This document shows positions 5,179 to 6,254 of a stretch of DNA of 6,254 nt, one piece after another. Location: positions 1-6,254 of the forward strand of contig CANRCY010000087.1 in NCBI GenBank assembly GCA_947629225.1, read 5' to 3'. The notes under the pieces are model-generated. The model did no database searches, was not told the DNA's origin, and saw only the letters and a list, made by a program, of their open reading frames with translations. How positions within the stretch are numbered: the first letter of the stretch is position 1; every line of letters begins with the position of its first letter. A program made the translations under genes and the position numbers. This DNA comes from an uncultured Clostridia bacterium (GTDB lineage Bacteria > Bacillota > Clostridia > Christensenellales > Borkfalkiaceae).

Positions 5179-6254
5179 TACGGTAGACGATCTCGCCGCC
5201 AACGACCGTCATGAGCACGTCGAACGAGGGGCTCAGCACGGCAAAGTCCGCCCGCTTGCCTATGGCGATACTGCCAAGCTCTTTTTCGAGCCCGAGCGCC
5301 TTTGCGGGGTTCAGCGAAGCGCAATCGGCGGCTTCCTCCAAGGAGAGCCCGACCTTTTCCACCATGTTCCGCACGGCGGCGTTCATGCGCAAGACGCTCC
5401 CCGCGAGCGTGCCGTCCGAAAGCCTTGCCTCGCCGCCCTTGACAAAGACCTTTTGCCCGCCGAGTTCGCTCTCGCCGTCCCCGAGCCCTTTGGCGCGGAT
5501 CGCGTCGGTGATGAGGATGACATGCTCTGCCGTTTTGCATTTTACGAGCAGTTTGATGGCAGGAACGCTGACGTGGATCGTATCGGCGATGAGCTCGCAG
5601 TCGAGCCCGTCGAGAAGGAGCGCGCTCCCCACCGTGCCGATCTCGCGGTGATGAAGGGGGGATTGGGCGTTAAAGGTGTGCGTGACATGCTTTGCGCCCG
5701 CGCCCAATGCCCGCAAGACGTCGGCATATTTTGCGCCCGTGTGCCCTACCGAGACAAGAACGCCCGTCTCTGAGAGGTGGGAGATGAGCGCTTCCGCCCC
5801 CTCTTCCTCGGGCGCGAGGGTGACGATCCTGATGTTGTCGCCGCTTGCGCGGCGGTATGTTTCGAAAGTTTGGATCGAAGGCGCGGCGACGTATTCGAGG
5901 GGCTGTGCGCCCTTGTGCGCCGCCGAAATGAAGGGTCCTTCGAGGTGGACCCCCAAAAGACGCGCGCCTGTCAAGGGATTTTGCTTGACACTTTCCCCCT
6001 TTTTTCCCTCTTCTGTCAAGCAATAATCCTTGACAGCTTCCAACGCCTTTGTGATATTTTCGGGCGATTGGGTCATGGTGGTGGCGAGGAAGGAAGTGGT
6101 CCCCTCTTTCACAAGCGTCCGCGCCATGGTTCGGAGCGCCTCTGCGGTGCCGTCCATCGCGTCCGCGCCGCCCGCGCCGTGGATGTGCTCGTCGATAAAC
6201 CCCGGCAGTACGACGGCGTTTTCGGGGAGTTCGATCTTCTCCCCCGCGGCGGCA
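5168..6254 (-). CDS. nagA: N-acetylglucosamine-6-phosphate deacetylase, 5' end outside the window
   Basis: The frame stays open to the right edge, so the N-terminus (about 20 residues by family length) is missing; the ATG at 6157 is internal. The visible 361 residues cover the amidohydrolase barrel and the return of the small beta-sandwich. Counting from the first visible residue: VLPGFIDEHIHG with H23 and H25, GVHLEGPF with metal ligand E105, VGHTGA with H171, HVTHTFNAQSPLHHRE with H192, and LITDA with catalytic D250. The enzyme converts GlcNAc-6-phosphate to glucosamine-6-phosphate and acetate in the cytoplasm, feeding glycolysis and cell-wall synthesis. It is the first gene seen of an operon with the epimerase and alpha-galactosidase. 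Residues between ALEAVKDY and GARLLGVHLEGPF look roughly a dozen or more longer than usual and coincide with a palindromic block at 5968-6036. Confidence 0.95.
   Translation of the reverse strand, partial: AAAGEKIELPENAVVLPGFIDEHIHGAGGADAMDGTAEALRTMARTLVKEGTTSFLATTMTQSPENITKALEAVKDYCLTEEGKKGESVKQNPLTGARLLGVHLEGPFISAAHKGAQPLEYVAAPSIQTFETYRRASGDNIRIVTLAPEEEGAEALISHLSETGVLVSVGHTGAKYADVLRALGAGAKHVTHTFNAQSPLHHREIGTVGSALLLDGLDCELIADTIHVSVPAIKLLVKCKTAEHVILITDAIRAKGLGDGESELGGQKVFVKGGEARLSDGTLAGSVLRMNAAVRNMVEKVGLSLEEAADCASLNPAKALGLEKELGSIAIGKRADFAVLSPSFDVLMTVVGGEIVYRNAI
5968..6036. repeat. 69-bp inverted-repeat block with homopurine core inside nagA
   Basis: On the plus strand two arms, 5968-5990 and 6013-6036, flank an uninterrupted 22-base pyrimidine tract (5991-6012; purine on the coding strand, with runs of five G and seven A). 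Each arm is itself bounded by CTGTCAAG and CTTGACA, so TGTCAAG or its complement occurs four times. The reverse complement of the right arm matches the left arm at 17 of 20 central positions (5969/5970-5990). The block is 69 bp, exactly 23 codons, reads through in frame, and is more AT-rich than the codons around it. It encodes approximately CLTEEGKKGESVKQNPL. Confidence 0.6.

Noticed and set aside
5179..5202. TTG at 5202 as the start of the epimerase gene
   Set aside because: It adds eight residues unlike the family N-terminus, deepens the overlap with nagA, and has no supporting ribosome binding site.
4357..5773. Two long plus-strand open frames opposite the epimerase and nagA genes
   Set aside because: Both are antisense shadows of conserved enzymes with family motifs on the minus strand; their translations show no domain features.
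6155..6157. ATG at 6157 as the nagA start
   Set aside because: The frame continues upstream to the edge and encodes PGFIDEHIHG, the metal-binding signature of the family, so this ATG is internal.

Overview
This window reads as chromosome from an anaerobic, fairly GC-rich member of the Bacillota, probably a gut-type Clostridia. That is inference. It rests on a two-domain rubrerythrin, strong AGGAG-type ribosome binding sites, near-consensus TTGACA/TATAAT promoters, hairpin terminators and cytoplasmic sugar-catabolic enzymes. I cannot name a genus. All five genes I accept lie on the minus strand, so the window is transcribed from right to left.

Right part (2159-6254): a tightly packed sugar operon. 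Its first gene is nagA (N-acetylglucosamine-6-phosphate deacetylase), whose N-terminus is cut off by the window edge. An 11-base overlap leads to a LacX-type aldose 1-epimerase, and a 2-base gap leads to a GH36 alpha-galactosidase of full length. Together they suggest cytoplasmic processing of imported amino-sugars and alpha-galactosides, with the mutarotase handling the anomers that are released. The nagA gene carries an unusual in-frame palindromic block around a homopurine tract.

Middle (1556-2163): a complete rubrerythrin gene for peroxide/oxygen defence. It has its own promoter, whose -35 hexamer overlaps the alpha-galactosidase stop codon. Three hairpins follow it (1414-1534), at least one of them terminator-like.

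Left (466-1322): an AT-richer gene for an unrecognised multi-pass membrane protein with a polar C-terminal tail. A consensus promoter drives it, and perfect dyads overlie the -10 and the spacer. It ends in the same 43-bp hairpin that follows rubrerythrin, at the same 21-nt distance from the stop codon.

Far left (1-410): no credible gene, but a crowded island of short structured repeats. It holds two copies of an ~83-bp two-hairpin unit, a tandem 27/28-bp repeat, and two small elements bounded by GTCATTYCGAGC-like ends. The most interesting material in the window is this repeat layer (the intergenic island, the reused terminator and the palindrome inside nagA) rather than a new enzyme system.
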